Positions 18,349 through 26,653 are shown, numbered from the stretch's first letter. The stretch is DNA of 64,000 nucleotides from Nitrobacter sp051535215 (GCF_051535215.1 NZ_JBPPLY010000012.1:21812-85811); one strand, 5' to 3'. Numbers and translations: made by a program. Notes: a model not told the origin generated them from the sequence alone.

Positions 18349-18880
18349 CGTTCGCAAAGTCTATATGGATGCATGCTGCTTCATCGATATGGTGAAGGTA
18401 AAGGTCGGGAAAGTCGTTACGCAGGACAGAGATATCGATGTTTGGCATTTAAAGCGTCTTCTTGAGGCCAATAGAGATAAGGAAATCGAGATTTATTCTT
18501 CTACAATCTCTATTGCCGAATGCACTCACGCAGGCGAAAACGACATTAGTCCATCCGTAAAATCTGAATTTGATCGATTGCTGATGTCGGGGCAATATGT
18601 GCGATTGGTCCAGCTAACGCCCTTCATTGCCACCGATGCCCGCGACCTGCGATGGATTCAAAGCATCAATCTCAAGGGTGCCGACAGTATCCATGTTGCG
18701 TCAGCGCTGGCCATGAACTGTGAGGAGTTTTTGTCGTCAAACGGTAGACTTGCGCGCTTAGGAAATGCCGGAAATGCGCTCGTGAGGTTGGGGCTACAGG
18801 TTCGCGGTGGAAGACAAACGAGATGCCTTCCTGAGAGGTACCGACAGCTAACGCTTCCCGATGAATCTCGTGGGAACTAA
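18341..18880 (+). CDS. Transposon cargo: PIN-domain protein (putative RNase)
   Basis: The 179-residue product begins MVDVRKVYMDACCFIDMVKV, the beta-1 strand and first Asp of a PIN fold, with YSSTISIAEC in the second strand (Glu) and GADSIHVASALAM carrying the third acidic site. PIN domains are metal-dependent RNases, often toxins of the VapC type. I chose ATG 18341, which overlaps the preceding stop, over a start 22 codons upstream that lies inside the previous gene. A 50-aa gene starts 1 bp after its stop. Confidence 0.85.
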   Translation: MVDVRKVYMDACCFIDMVKVKVGKVVTQDRDIDVWHLKRLLEANRDKEIEIYSSTISIAECTHAGENDISPSVKSEFDRLLMSGQYVRLVQLTPFIATDARDLRWIQSINLKGADSIHVASALAMNCEEFLSSNGRLARLGNAGNALVRLGLQVRGGRQTRCLPERYRQLTLPDESRGN

Positions 18881-18881
18881 C

Positions 18882-19034
18882 ATGGACAAAAAGACCAAAC
18901 AAAAGCCAGACGATCCTGAGCAGTCCAAACGCTTCCTTGAGGCCGCCAAAGAGGCTGGAGCAGATGAGACCCCCAAGGGTGCTGAGCGCGCCTTTAAGGC
19001 TGTGGTGAAGCCTAGGAGTCGCAAAGATGGCTGA
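18882..19034 (+). CDS. Transposon cargo: small charged protein (50 aa)
   Basis: A Lys/Glu-rich helical peptide (MDKKTKQKPDDPEQSKRFLE, then AAKEAGADETPKGAERAFKA). It starts one base after the PIN stop and overlaps the next gene by 8 nt (ATGGCTGA). I recall similar short proteins accompanying PIN genes in alphaproteobacteria. An antitoxin-like or adaptor role is possible but unproven. Confidence 0.7.
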   Translation: MDKKTKQKPDDPEQSKRFLEAAKEAGADETPKGAERAFKAVVKPRSRKDG

Positions 19035-19371
19035 AGGCGGCTGGGTCGTCTTAGGGGCTGCGATCGGCACCATTGGTTCGGTCGCTACGACCTTCTTGAA
19101 TGCTTGGCTGACGAGGAAAGATAAGCCGGATCACTTTGACAAGAAGGCCATGAAACTCTTGGAAGCTGTTCTCAAGGACAGCGAGCAACCATGGCACCAC
19201 ATTGAAACGCTGTCTCGGCTTGTCGGGCTTTCGCGACAGGACACCCGTGAATTGCTCTTGCTAATAGGCGCACGCGGCAATGAAAGTGGGTCTGGAGCTT
19301 GGGCCTTGATTTCTCGCGTAGGGACCGAAATCAACTCCAGCCAAGTACAGAACGACGCGAAAACTAGCTAA
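19027..19371 (+). CDS. Transposon cargo: hypothetical membrane-anchored protein (114 aa)
   Basis: An N-terminal hydrophobic helix (WVVLGAAIGTIGSVATTFLN) is followed by a soluble helical domain (AMKLLEAVLKD, HHIETLSRLVGLSRQDTREL) that resembles a winged-helix-like segment. It is the last cargo gene and ends 8 bp before the right inverted repeat. No family recognised. Confidence 0.7.
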   Translation: MAEGGWVVLGAAIGTIGSVATTFLNAWLTRKDKPDHFDKKAMKLLEAVLKDSEQPWHHIETLSRLVGLSRQDTRELLLLIGARGNESGSGAWALISRVGTEINSSQVQNDAKTS

Positions 19372-19379
19372 TTTCGCTA

Positions 19380-19404
19380 TGGGTATGCGAAGTGAAACAT
19401 CGCC
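19380..19404 (-). repeat. Right terminal inverted repeat of the IS1595-type element
   Basis: Reverse complement of the left repeat with two mismatches (CG instead of TA at positions 16-17). The interrupted protease gene resumes directly after it. Confidence 0.9.
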
Positions 19405-19574
19405 GAGGAAGTCTACTGTCTCTTGACCCAGATCCGGTCCTGCTCGGAGTTGTGTCCCAGAGTTTTGAAACTTCGGCTCAGGCCAACGCAGCACAGGCCA
19501 ATGGAAAGCCGCGCATGGTGCATTGGCAAAAGGATGGAAACGGTACTTATTATCGAACTCTGACTTTCTCGTAA
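19405..19574 (+). pseudogene. Trypsin-like serine protease, 3' part after the transposon
   Basis: The frame reads RGSLLSLDPDPVLLGVV and ends HWQKDGNGTYYRTLTFS. This matches the C-terminal part of the intact protease at 23495-24415 (GGSLLTPGSNPILLGIV and DWQLDGQGTYYATLS). It is therefore the missing end of the gene at 15742. The codons for the loop and the serine nucleophile (CSGG region) are lost or altered at the junction, so the gene would stay inactive even if the element left. Confidence 0.85.
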
Positions 19575-19696
19575 CGCTTATAGAGGCTGGAGAAAAATCT
19601 CGAGATTTGATTCTCGGCAGTCATGCTCAACCATAGTCTGATCGAGGCAAGCTGGACCGATGTGAGATCGTAAGCGTATTTATAGGACTGTAGGAT

Positions 19697-19850
19697 ATCC
19701 GAAGACAATCCGTATTGATCAAGGCTAGGAGTTCGTTTCGCGCGATCTCGATTTGTGGGCCTATCAACGCGACGTTATTTCTTCTTCTCGCGCCCCGGCA
19801 AACCGACCGACAATAGCTTCATCAAATCAGTCAACGGAAAGGTAGCCCTC
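19697..19850 (+). mobile_element. IS3-family transposase relic
   Basis: The plus strand reads KTIRIDQG, a stop, EFVSRDLDLWAYQRDV, then in another frame FFSRPGKPTDNSFIKSVNGK. This is the conserved integrase-core segment of IS3 OrfB (DQGSEF, then RPGKPTDNSFIESFNG in intact copies). It contains a stop and a frameshift. The following 260 bp to the OmpA-like gene show nothing further I can name. Confidence 0.75.
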
Positions 19851-20112
19851 CGGTGAGCCTCCGGGTGAAGCCTAAAGGCGCTGTTCGTTGTGAGGATGAC
19901 GACCTAGGACGTCTCTGCATGACTTACCGGCGGCTTCTTCACAGACCCTGCCTCAGTGGCAAGCGGCTCAATCACCGACTAGCGGCCAAATTGTAGAACA
20001 AATAAGGAAATTTCGCGAGTCCTAGCCCATTTGGGTCATGCATGTAGGAGTGCGTTTTGCAGGATTAGGTGTGGGCCAGTGCCCAAATGAGACTCAATAG
20101 GGGCCGGTCACG

Positions 20113-20787
20113 ATGTTTGTCTTGTACCCTTTTGAAGGAAAGGCTCTCAAGATCGCGCTCGTCGTCTCTCTCTGGCTGTTCGCGTCCAACAATCCGATTT
20201 CGGCTGGTCAGCCTCATAACAGGCGACTTGCCCCGAACCGCCCTACGAAGCTTTTCTACTGTCTGGAAGGGTGGAAGACCTCTGCGGAGCCTGATGCACT
20301 TATGCTTGACGAACGAACTCCGGGCTCTGGCAATCCAACAGAAACAGATCTGGATCGATCGGCGCTCATTGATTCGGTTCAATGCGCGCCAAGTGAGGAT
20401 CAGATAAGAGCGGATTTTTGCTATAATGACCTTTCAAATGCCACCAAGAGAACTTCCTTGAAGTTTTCCGAAGATAGTTTTGAACTTACCAGAAAGAACG
20501 TAGTTTCAATTCGGAGCACAGCCGCGATTCTAGTCAACTGCCCGTCACTGAAAATCGTGGTCGCGGGTCACACCGACGCTCGCGGGTTGGTGGCCGGTAA
20601 TCAAAGGCTCGCAGCTCATCGAGCCCAAGCGGTGACGACGGCGCTTGAACGGCTTGGAGTCGACGCCGGACAGCTGATGACTGCAAGCTGGGAGGAGCCT
20701 AGGAATAAGTGCTCTCGCGGGTCCCACCGCGTTCGATCTTTATGTAATTCTCGAAGCAGAAATGTTAAACTATCCGTTGCACGCTAA
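20113..20787 (+). CDS. OmpA C-terminal-like domain protein with shared signal region
   Basis: The 224-residue protein has a signal peptide nearly identical to that of the interrupted protease at 15742 (FVLYPFEGKALKIALVVSLW, then NNPISA). It then has a different mature part: an OmpA-like peptidoglycan-binding domain with VVAGHTDARGLVAGNQRLAA and HRAQAVTTALERLG. The last 30 residues are Arg/Ser-rich and do not follow the usual OmpA ending, so a frameshift near 20690 may have altered the C-terminus. It probably tethers to the cell wall if functional. DNA similarity upstream suggests duplication of the promoter and signal region. Confidence 0.65.
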   Translation: MFVLYPFEGKALKIALVVSLWLFASNNPISAGQPHNRRLAPNRPTKLFYCLEGWKTSAEPDALMLDERTPGSGNPTETDLDRSALIDSVQCAPSEDQIRADFCYNDLSNATKRTSLKFSEDSFELTRKNVVSIRSTAAILVNCPSLKIVVAGHTDARGLVAGNQRLAAHRAQAVTTALERLGVDAGQLMTASWEEPRNKCSRGSHRVRSLCNSRSRNVKLSVAR

Positions 20788-20828
20788 GCTTGATCTTATC
20801 TCATCAGGTTAGATTCTCGGCTCGTCCT

Positions 20829-21833
20829 TCATTCGTTGGCGCGCTCTATGGCCACAACGTCGTCGCAGACGTTGGCATCCAAACCTACGGCTATGCTGTA
20901 GCTGAGGTCGGCTTCCGACACGCTCGCACCGACCTTGAAAGGCTTGTAATCGGCGATCGGATGGCCGCCCCGTGTATGCAGCGCCTTTGCCACTAGATTG
21001 CCGTTTGGTTTCCTTATCAGCACGATCGACCCGCTGGCCATCACGGTGCCATTACAGTCCGAGTAGATGACGCTCGAAGCTTTGGCTGTTCGCGCGTAAT
21101 ATGCCATGACAGTGCAGGCCTGCGCGATCGGCTCGCTGTTCACATCCGTTTCGTAGGCGAATTTACGATTCTGAACGTAAAATAGAATGGGATGCTGTGG
21201 CATCGGAAACGTCAGCTGCTTTTGGTCCGCAGAGATCATCATCAAGCGGTCACCCCGCTTGATCGGAGTTTCATCCGGGTCGAAGGGGAGTGGGTTGGCG
21301 CCGGGAATGCGGCGGATGAGGCGCACGATCGCCCGGTCATTGTACCAGGCAACTCTTGGATCCAGCGTGTAGAATCTGTAGGTCCGCTAACTTGAAAAAT
21401 CGAGCCTGACGATTGCGAATGGATCTGCCAGGTCGATAAAGCGGCAATCGGCCAAGGGCTCGCGGCGAAGATTGGTCTCTGGATCGATAAAGAGGTGAGC
21501 GTCCGTCACGATCTGATGGCCGTCGCCAACAAGCATGCCTGTTCCTGCTGACGCCAAGGCTCCCCCACTAGGTGGGGTGCCAGGACAGATCACGTAGCCA
21601 ACACTCTTGCGAATGCGCTGCATCTCCACGGGCGAAAGACCTAGCTCCTGAGCCTTTCGGCTGAGCGGTCCGCGCGGATCTTTCCAAACCGTCTGGCCGT
21701 CCTGAAGGATGAGGTTCACAGGGTGACGCAGCTCGGTCTGGCATAAGGATGCCGACGGCGACAACGCAAGAAGAACGGCCAGCGCGCCAAAAAAGCTGGC
21801 GTCCCCGTTCTTCCTGTCGGTGACGTCCTTCAT
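20829..21833 (-). pseudogene. Trypsin-like exported protein, tandem copy with a nonsense codon
   Basis: This copy matches the intact neighbour (21830-22834) over its whole length: MKDVTDRKN start, signal region, PVNLILQDGQTVWKDPRGPL, IVTDAHLFID and the ANE ending. After DFSS an in-frame TAG replaces the Glu codon, and the rest (RTYRFYTL, NDRAIVRLIRRI, onward) continues in the same frame. A single substitution thus splits it into two frames. Its ATG overlaps the stop of the upstream copy (ATGA). Confidence 0.8.
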
Positions 21834-22834
21834 TCGTTGGCGCGCTCCATGGCCATGATGTCGTCGTAGACATTGGCATCCAATCCTATTGAGAGCGCAA
21901 AGCTGAGATTGTCGGGACCGACGCCTGAACCAACCTTGAACGGCTTGTAGTCGGCGACCAGTTTGCCGCCCTGTGTATGCAGCGCCTTTGCCGCTAGATT
22001 GCCGTTTGGCTTCCTTATCAGCACGATCGACCCGCTGGCCTTTGCGGTGCCATTGCAGTCCGAGTAGATGACGCTCGAAGCTCTTGCCGTTCGTGCGTAG
22101 TATGCCATGACAGTGCAGGCTTGGGCGATCGGCTCGCTGTTCACGTCCATTTCGTCGCTGAATTTGTGATCTTGCATGTAAAAAAGAATGTGATGCCTCG
22201 GCATCGAAAACGTCAGCTGATTTTGGTCCGCAGAGATCATGATCAAGCGGTCACCCCGCTTTAACGGGGTTTCGTCCAAATCCAGCGGAAATGGGTCGGC
22301 GCCTAGAATGCGGTGGGTCAGACGCACAATCGCGCGGTCGTTATACCAAACGGCTTCTGGAAACAGTGTATAGAACTTGTAGGTCTTTTCACTTGAGAAA
22401 TCGAGCCTGACGATTGCGGATGGGTCTGCCAGGTTGATAAAACGACAATCCTCAAGAGGCTCGCGTCGCTTGTTGGTATATGTATCGATGAAGAGGTGAG
22501 CATCCGTCACGATCTGATGGCCGTTTCCAACGAGCATGCCGGCCCCTTCTGACGCCAAGGCTCCCCCATCAGCCGGGTTGCCAGGACAGATCACGTAGCC
22601 CACGTTCTTCCGAATGCGCTGGACCTCCTCGGGTGAAAGACCTAGCTCCTGAGCCTTTCGGCTAAGCGGTCCGCGCGGATCTTTCCAGACCGTCTGGCCG
22701 TCCTGAAGGATGAGGTTCACAGGGTGACGCAGCTCGGTCCGGCAGAAAGATGCGGACGAGGACGATGCAAGAAGAACGGCCAGCGCGACAAAGAAGCTGG
22801 CGCCCCTGTTCTTCCTGTCGGTGACGTCCTTCAT
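21830..22834 (-). CDS. Trypsin-like exported serine protease-like protein (tandem family)
   Basis: The 334-residue product has an N-terminal signal region (FFVALAVLLASSSSASFC) and a protease-like core. A His motif sits in GNGHQIVTDAHLF, an Asp in WYNDRAIVRL, and a possible Ser in CNGTAKASGSIVLI, in the order of S1-type peptidases. The nucleophile motif is not the canonical GDSGG, so activity is uncertain. It lies in a head-to-tail tandem array with a decayed copy downstream (overlapping by 4 bp) and a third remnant upstream. Confidence 0.75.
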   Translation of the reverse strand: MKDVTDRKNRGASFFVALAVLLASSSSASFCRTELRHPVNLILQDGQTVWKDPRGPLSRKAQELGLSPEEVQRIRKNVGYVICPGNPADGGALASEGAGMLVGNGHQIVTDAHLFIDTYTNKRREPLEDCRFINLADPSAIVRLDFSSEKTYKFYTLFPEAVWYNDRAIVRLTHRILGADPFPLDLDETPLKRGDRLIMISADQNQLTFSMPRHHILFYMQDHKFSDEMDVNSEPIAQACTVMAYYARTARASSVIYSDCNGTAKASGSIVLIRKPNGNLAAKALHTQGGKLVADYKPFKVGSGVGPDNLSFALSIGLDANVYDDIMAMERANE

Positions 22835-22910
22835 TCGTTGGCGGGCTCCATGGTCATGATGTCGTCGTAGACTTGGCGTCCTCTCTTACCGAGAGCGCAA
22901 AGCTTGCAAC
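22831..22910 (-). pseudogene. Third tandem copy, C-terminal remnant
   Basis: The minus strand reads VYDDIMTMEPANE before a stop that overlaps the ATG of the intact copy, exactly as the copies at 21830 and 20829 end. Similarity to 21830-21909 is evident over about 75 bp (one base lost) and then stops. The array therefore once had at least three units. Confidence 0.75.
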
Positions 22911-23207
22911 CGAACGTATAAGAGCGGCGAGCGGAGCTCTTGACCTGTTTGGGCTACGGCGGAGCAAATTAGCGCAAATGGGCCATGACGGCCGACTCCA
23001 GTTCGCCGAGACTGCGACCGAGTTTTTCCCCGTTTCAACTTCTCTGACTACGGGCGCATTACCAGGCGATGCCTGATGGCGAGCCTGCCTTGGTTTGATC
23101 CAGTCCTACCGACGGGCCCGGCAAAGAGATGGCTACGGAAGGGGATATTGATGTCGGCTGTGCTTGTCGATCGCACTAATTTTTGCTGAACATGAAGGTC
23201 AAGACGC

Positions 23208-23486
23208 ATGCGCAAAATCAGCTTTGCTGTTAGCGCGATCTTCCTCTTCCGCGCTGCGACTTATGCGCACTGCCTCAACAAGGTTTGTAAGGCCATCGTC
23301 GACGACACGCCTGCAATCGAGCGCAATGCATCTTCTGATGGCCACGACCGCCTCTGGAGAAATCAGCCGGCGAATCCCCACGATGCCGGCCTCTTATATT
23401 TCGGCGAAGCCCGCTTCACATGTGGCGCATTCAACAAGCTCGGGCTGCAGCGTCGCCCCTGTACGGCGCAATCCCTGCCGGTATGA
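23208..23486 (+). CDS. Hypothetical exported protein (92 aa), uncertain
   Basis: The frame starts MRKISFAVSAIFLFRAATYA, like a signal peptide, and continues with a Cys-containing mature part (HCLNKVCKAIVDDT, FTCGAFNKLGLQRRPC). It is convergent with the protease at 23495, nine bp apart. No family recognised and the ribosome-binding site is modest. The 297 bp before it hold no other candidate. Confidence 0.35.
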   Translation: MRKISFAVSAIFLFRAATYAHCLNKVCKAIVDDTPAIERNASSDGHDRLWRNQPANPHDAGLLYFGEARFTCGAFNKLGLQRRPCTAQSLPV

Positions 23487-23494
23487 GCCAACAA

Positions 23495-24415
23495 TTATTT
23501 CTGTGCGTCTAAAATGGCTGCCAAAAACTGATCGGAGAGCGTTGCATAATAGGTGCCCTGGCCATCCAGTTGCCAATCGACAATGTTCGGATGATTCCGT
23601 TTCTGAGCGGCCTTTGCGTCATCGAGACTTTCGCCACCATTTGTCACAATTCCGAGCAAAATCGGATTGCTTCCCGGTGTCAGAAGGCTGCCACCCGAAC
23701 ATCCATGAGAACAGCCGCAGGCCGTACTTACCCCTGCCGTGGTAAAAGATCCGTAACGGCCCAGGACGGAGCATTCGCCATAGTGCTTTGGACCGGTTTC
23801 GTTGGGCGAAGGGGAATGAAAGTCAACGGAGTGCCCGATCGTCACCACACGATTTCCAATTTGAAGGTTTTGACCGAGCGATCCATTCACCGCATAGGGA
23901 GTTATATTCTTAGCCGGAAACTTCAGCCGCATAACCGACCAATCGTCCTCCGGGCGCGCGTTTGGACACTTAACGCCGCTTCTGAATTCGGTAGCCACAG
24001 GAATGACCTGGTCACCGACGTAGAATGTGCAATCTTGGGGATTCGAGTTCCTGCGACAATTGGTGCCATCGATATCCCATAAGGCGTGACCAGCCGTCGT
24101 AATAATATTTGCGTTCCCATTCTTATCTCGAACTGTGAGCTGCGCCGTCAGGTCATAGTGATGTCCAGCGTAAGGCGTCTCTTTAGCTCCATAACATCGC
24201 AGTTTTCCCGTAGCGCTGTATCTGGATTGAACGTCACTAGGAAGACTGCTCACCTCAACTCGAGGCGGTGACCCGGTGTAATCCGCAACTTGGATAATAT
24301 ATTTCGAATACTCATCCGGCGAAGCTAAGTCCGCACGCGGACCACAGTTCTCACGAGCAAAACCAGAAATGGAAACAGCGGTGAGTGGCAAAAAAACAAT
24401 GCGAAACATTCTCAT
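23495..24415 (-). CDS. Trypsin-like serine protease, exported, intact
   Basis: The 306-residue protein has a signal peptide (MFRIVFLPLTAVSISGFA) and a full catalytic set: His in ITTAGHALWD, Asp in PEDDWSVMRL and Ser in CSHGCSGGSLL. Several Cys pairs (CRRNSNPQDC, CGCSHGC) suggest disulfides. It is the intact relative of the transposon-split gene at 15742/19405. The start is the ATG at 24415; a TTG at 24424 and ATG at 24409 are alternatives. Upstream lies an IS3 relic, so the original promoter region may have been replaced. Confidence 0.85.
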   Translation of the reverse strand: MRMFRIVFLPLTAVSISGFARENCGPRADLASPDEYSKYIIQVADYTGSPPRVEVSSLPSDVQSRYSATGKLRCYGAKETPYAGHHYDLTAQLTVRDKNGNANIITTAGHALWDIDGTNCRRNSNPQDCTFYVGDQVIPVATEFRSGVKCPNARPEDDWSVMRLKFPAKNITPYAVNGSLGQNLQIGNRVVTIGHSVDFHSPSPNETGPKHYGECSVLGRYGSFTTAGVSTACGCSHGCSGGSLLTPGSNPILLGIVTNGGESLDDAKAAQKRNHPNIVDWQLDGQGTYYATLSDQFLAAILDAQK

Positions 24416-24549
24416 TCTAACCAATCACACCAACGATCAAAACTGTAATTGTTTGCGAACCCATCTGCTGGACCCGCCTTAATGCCGGGCTGGATCTCCG
24501 AAGGGAGAAATTTCAGTCGCGAAGCAGCCCGAACTTGCATCTCACGAGG

Positions 24550-24830
24550 ATGCGAATGCGACCGGTTGCCTGGCGCAATGAAGTGCCAGTCGATGCCGTT
24601 GTCGTTGCACCAGGCGAGCATGGCGTTGCAGGTGAACTCGGTGCCGTTGTCGGAGACGATTGAGCCCGGCTTGCCGCGCTGCGCGACGAACTCCTCAAGG
24701 ACCCTGTTCACCTCCCTCGCGCCCGCTCGCGCGGTGCTGGCGGCGTGGATGAACGGTTACAACAACGTTCGCCCAAATAGCCGCCCGGCGGCCTCACACC
24801 GAGCGAGTTTGCCGATCACAGTGTTCGTCG
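24550..24830. mobile_element. Rearranged IS3-family transposase relics
   Basis: On the minus strand 24711 to about 24556 encodes VNRVLEEFVAQRGKPGSIVS, DNGTEFTCNAMLAWCNDN and WHFIAPGNRS, the integrase core of IS3 OrfB. On the plus strand from about 24730 the frame LAAWMNGYNNVRPNS matches the C-terminal YN..RPH region of the same family. The two pieces face opposite ways, so the element has been rearranged as well as truncated. Confidence 0.75.
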
Positions 24831-25033
24831 ACCGCAACGGACTGTGGCGCTGCGCTACGCCGGCGGCTCCGCACCCGCCCGTGAGACCCTTTGGCACAAA
24901 TGTCACCCGGACTCTACCTGTCGGTGAAGAGTTGGCCCTCACGTCAGTGAATCTACAGATCCCAGCGGATAATAAGCACCAGCTTTCATCTATCTGTTTG
25001 CAAAGGATGGCCGAATGACAAACCTAGCTGCGA

Positions 25034-25336
25034 TCAGCAGTCCGTAACTGACCAGCCATTGCAGGTTTTGGAACGATTCCAACCATCGACAGTCCAGTTG
25101 CGCGCCTGACCCGGCGACATGTTCAAGTAATCCATCCCATCATCGGTATATATCACAAAGGTGATGTTGCGCCCGCACATGTTGTGTACCCAGAAGCCGA
25201 CATCACCTCCGTCATCTCGAGGTCGGAACTCCGCACATCCGACCGTTTTGGAGTAAGACAAGTGGGTCGCCGAGTCGAAAGCAGTAGCGATTGCACAAAT
25301 AGAGATCGTCAAGAACAACCCAACTATTTTTTTCAT
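25034..25336 (-). CDS. Hypothetical small exported protein (100 aa)
   Basis: A clear signal peptide (MKKIVGLFLTISICAIATAF) is followed by a compact mature domain with four Cys (VGCAEFRP, NMCGRN, KTCNGWSVTDC), probably forming two disulfides. A GGAGG ribosome-binding site precedes the ATG. No family recognised. It belongs to the group of exported proteins between 15 and 25 kb. Confidence 0.7.
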   Translation of the reverse strand: MKKIVGLFLTISICAIATAFDSATHLSYSKTVGCAEFRPRDDGGDVGFWVHNMCGRNITFVIYTDDGMDYLNMSPGQARNWTVDGWNRSKTCNGWSVTDC

Positions 25337-25641
25337 AACTGAAATCCTCCAAGTTGCGGATTGAAATGCCTTTCCCGAATGCCTGGAACGAGAGCATCGA
25401 CGCTAACCTCGATCAACCGCTTAGTGCTTCCAACCGTAGCCTCGTCGAGCAAACCACTCCTTCTAGCTTGTGAGGAACTGGGAGTTGTTCATCGCGACTA
25501 CTGCGAAGAAAGAGCAATTCCGGGCGGAGCGGTCCAGCCTACTCTTGTGCAATAGGCCGCCACCCGTCCTCTGTCATGGCCCATTTAGGCTAAACTGGGC
25601 TAATGCGTCTGCACGGAAACCTTGATCGCTTGAACGCTGGA
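25337..25641. other. No recognisable gene
   Basis: This 305-bp stretch contains no convincing frame. A segment around 25575-25590 (gtcatggcccattt) also occurs inverted near 22974-22987. Confidence 0.4.
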
Positions 25642-26047
25642 TCAGAATAGGGCCGGCGGTTGGTTGGGATCAACGAGTAACGCGATGCTGCGGGGTGGAT
25701 AACCAGCGACGAAGTCGAGTTGATGTGGCGGACGCCGCCGCCCCGCATGCCGTTTATGCCGCGAGCTATCGATGCGGCAACGCGGGGAAACGCGCCTTAA
25801 GCCTTTGAAACCGCCGATAGGATGCGATCCCACACCCCCGCCTTGCGCCATCGGTTGAAGCGGTTCACGCAGGTCGTATGCGGGCCGTAGCGCGCTGGAA
25901 TGTCCGCCCACGGCGCCCGGTCCGCAAACGCCAGAATATCCCGTTCAGCACCCGCCGGTCATCCACCCGTGCAACGCCCCGCGATTTGTTCGGCAACAAC
26001 GGCTGGATCACAGACCACTCGAAATCCGTCAGATCAAAACGCGCCAT
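25642..26047 (-). mobile_element. IS5-family transposase relic, frameshifted
   Basis: The minus strand starts MARFDLTDFEWSVIQPLLPN, then KSRGVARVDDRRVLNGIFWR, the N-terminus of IS5/IS427-group transposases. It continues through changing frames (the RYGPHTTCVNRFNRW-type region is readable around 25860). About 130 codons remain and no catalytic C-terminus is present. Confidence 0.8.
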
Positions 26048-26145
26048 TCAATCCTCCATTGCTGGACGTTTTGAATCACCCTGCGACCAAAAACGAAATC
26101 CCCTTTATGGGTTCGTAACCTAGTGTCCGCAGTATACCTCTAGCC

Positions 26146-26650
26146 CTAGCTTGAGCGAAGCTGCTCAGAAAAATGAGCCAAACGACGTCGCACTTCTTGT
26201 CCTGGCAGCCGACATCTTGGATGGGCGAGCAGAGTGCTCAATCCGTGTGGAGCCGGTCGAAAGCAACATGATTGCCTTCAGCGAACTGGTCGAAGAGCCA
26301 TAACACACCATGCATGTCGATCTGCTCCGCGACGGCGAGCTCGCGCAATGTCCCATCGCCGGTCAGGAGCGTCCACTGGCGAGCCTCGGCGATCGCAAAG
26401 GCGAATGTATCCGGAACGGAGAGACGGGCTCCTGTCGCCGGACAGCCGTGGCGCGGCTCAACTCGGCGGGGCTCAGGACTTCGATGCGCAGCCCCAGCCC
26501 CACCAACTGATCGCCAAGCTCGCCGGCCAACTCTCTCGCATAGAGCAAGTCGGGCACAGCGAACTCGAAGGGCAGACGGAACATGTCCTCAAGGAGTTGT
26601 GCTCGCTCGAGGTCAATCAGCACCGATGTGTCGGAGACGAGAACTGGCAC
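26146..26650 (-). pseudogene. PIN-domain gene with two frameshifts
   Basis: Three minus-strand frames join into a protein of about 165 residues. VLVSDTSVLIDLERAQLL and VPDLLYARELAGELG come first, then PDTFAFAIAEARQWTLLTGD and MHGVLWLFDQF, then LLAHPRCRLPGQEVRRRLAH to the stop at 26146. The breaks are near 26418 (two extra bases) and 26243. The acidic PIN residues (D in SDTS, D in TGDGTLR) are visible. The GTG start lies 3 bp after the XRE-ImmA gene, so the pair was an operon, probably toxin-like PIN RNase plus regulator. Confidence 0.75.
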
Positions 26651-26653
26651 TTA

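Larger units (their letters stand above)
16411..19404 (+). mobile_element. IS1595/ISXO2-type transposon with four cargo genes
   Basis: The 2,994-bp element is bounded by 25-bp inverted repeats (16411-16435 and 19380-19404) differing at two positions. It contains an ISXO2-type transposase and, downstream in the same direction, four tightly spaced cargo genes. It interrupts a protease gene, which fixes both ends. The 8-bp target duplication expected for IS1595 elements is not seen (tgtgttct versus gaggaagt), and about 24 codons of the host gene are missing at the junction, so a deletion probably followed insertion. Passenger genes are known from some IS1595 subgroups, including Nitrobacter elements. 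Confidence 0.88.

Noticed and set aside
16411..19404. The element as a composite transposon with two IS copies
   Set aside because: Only one transposase is present and the inverted repeats are short terminal repeats, so it is a single IS-type unit with cargo.
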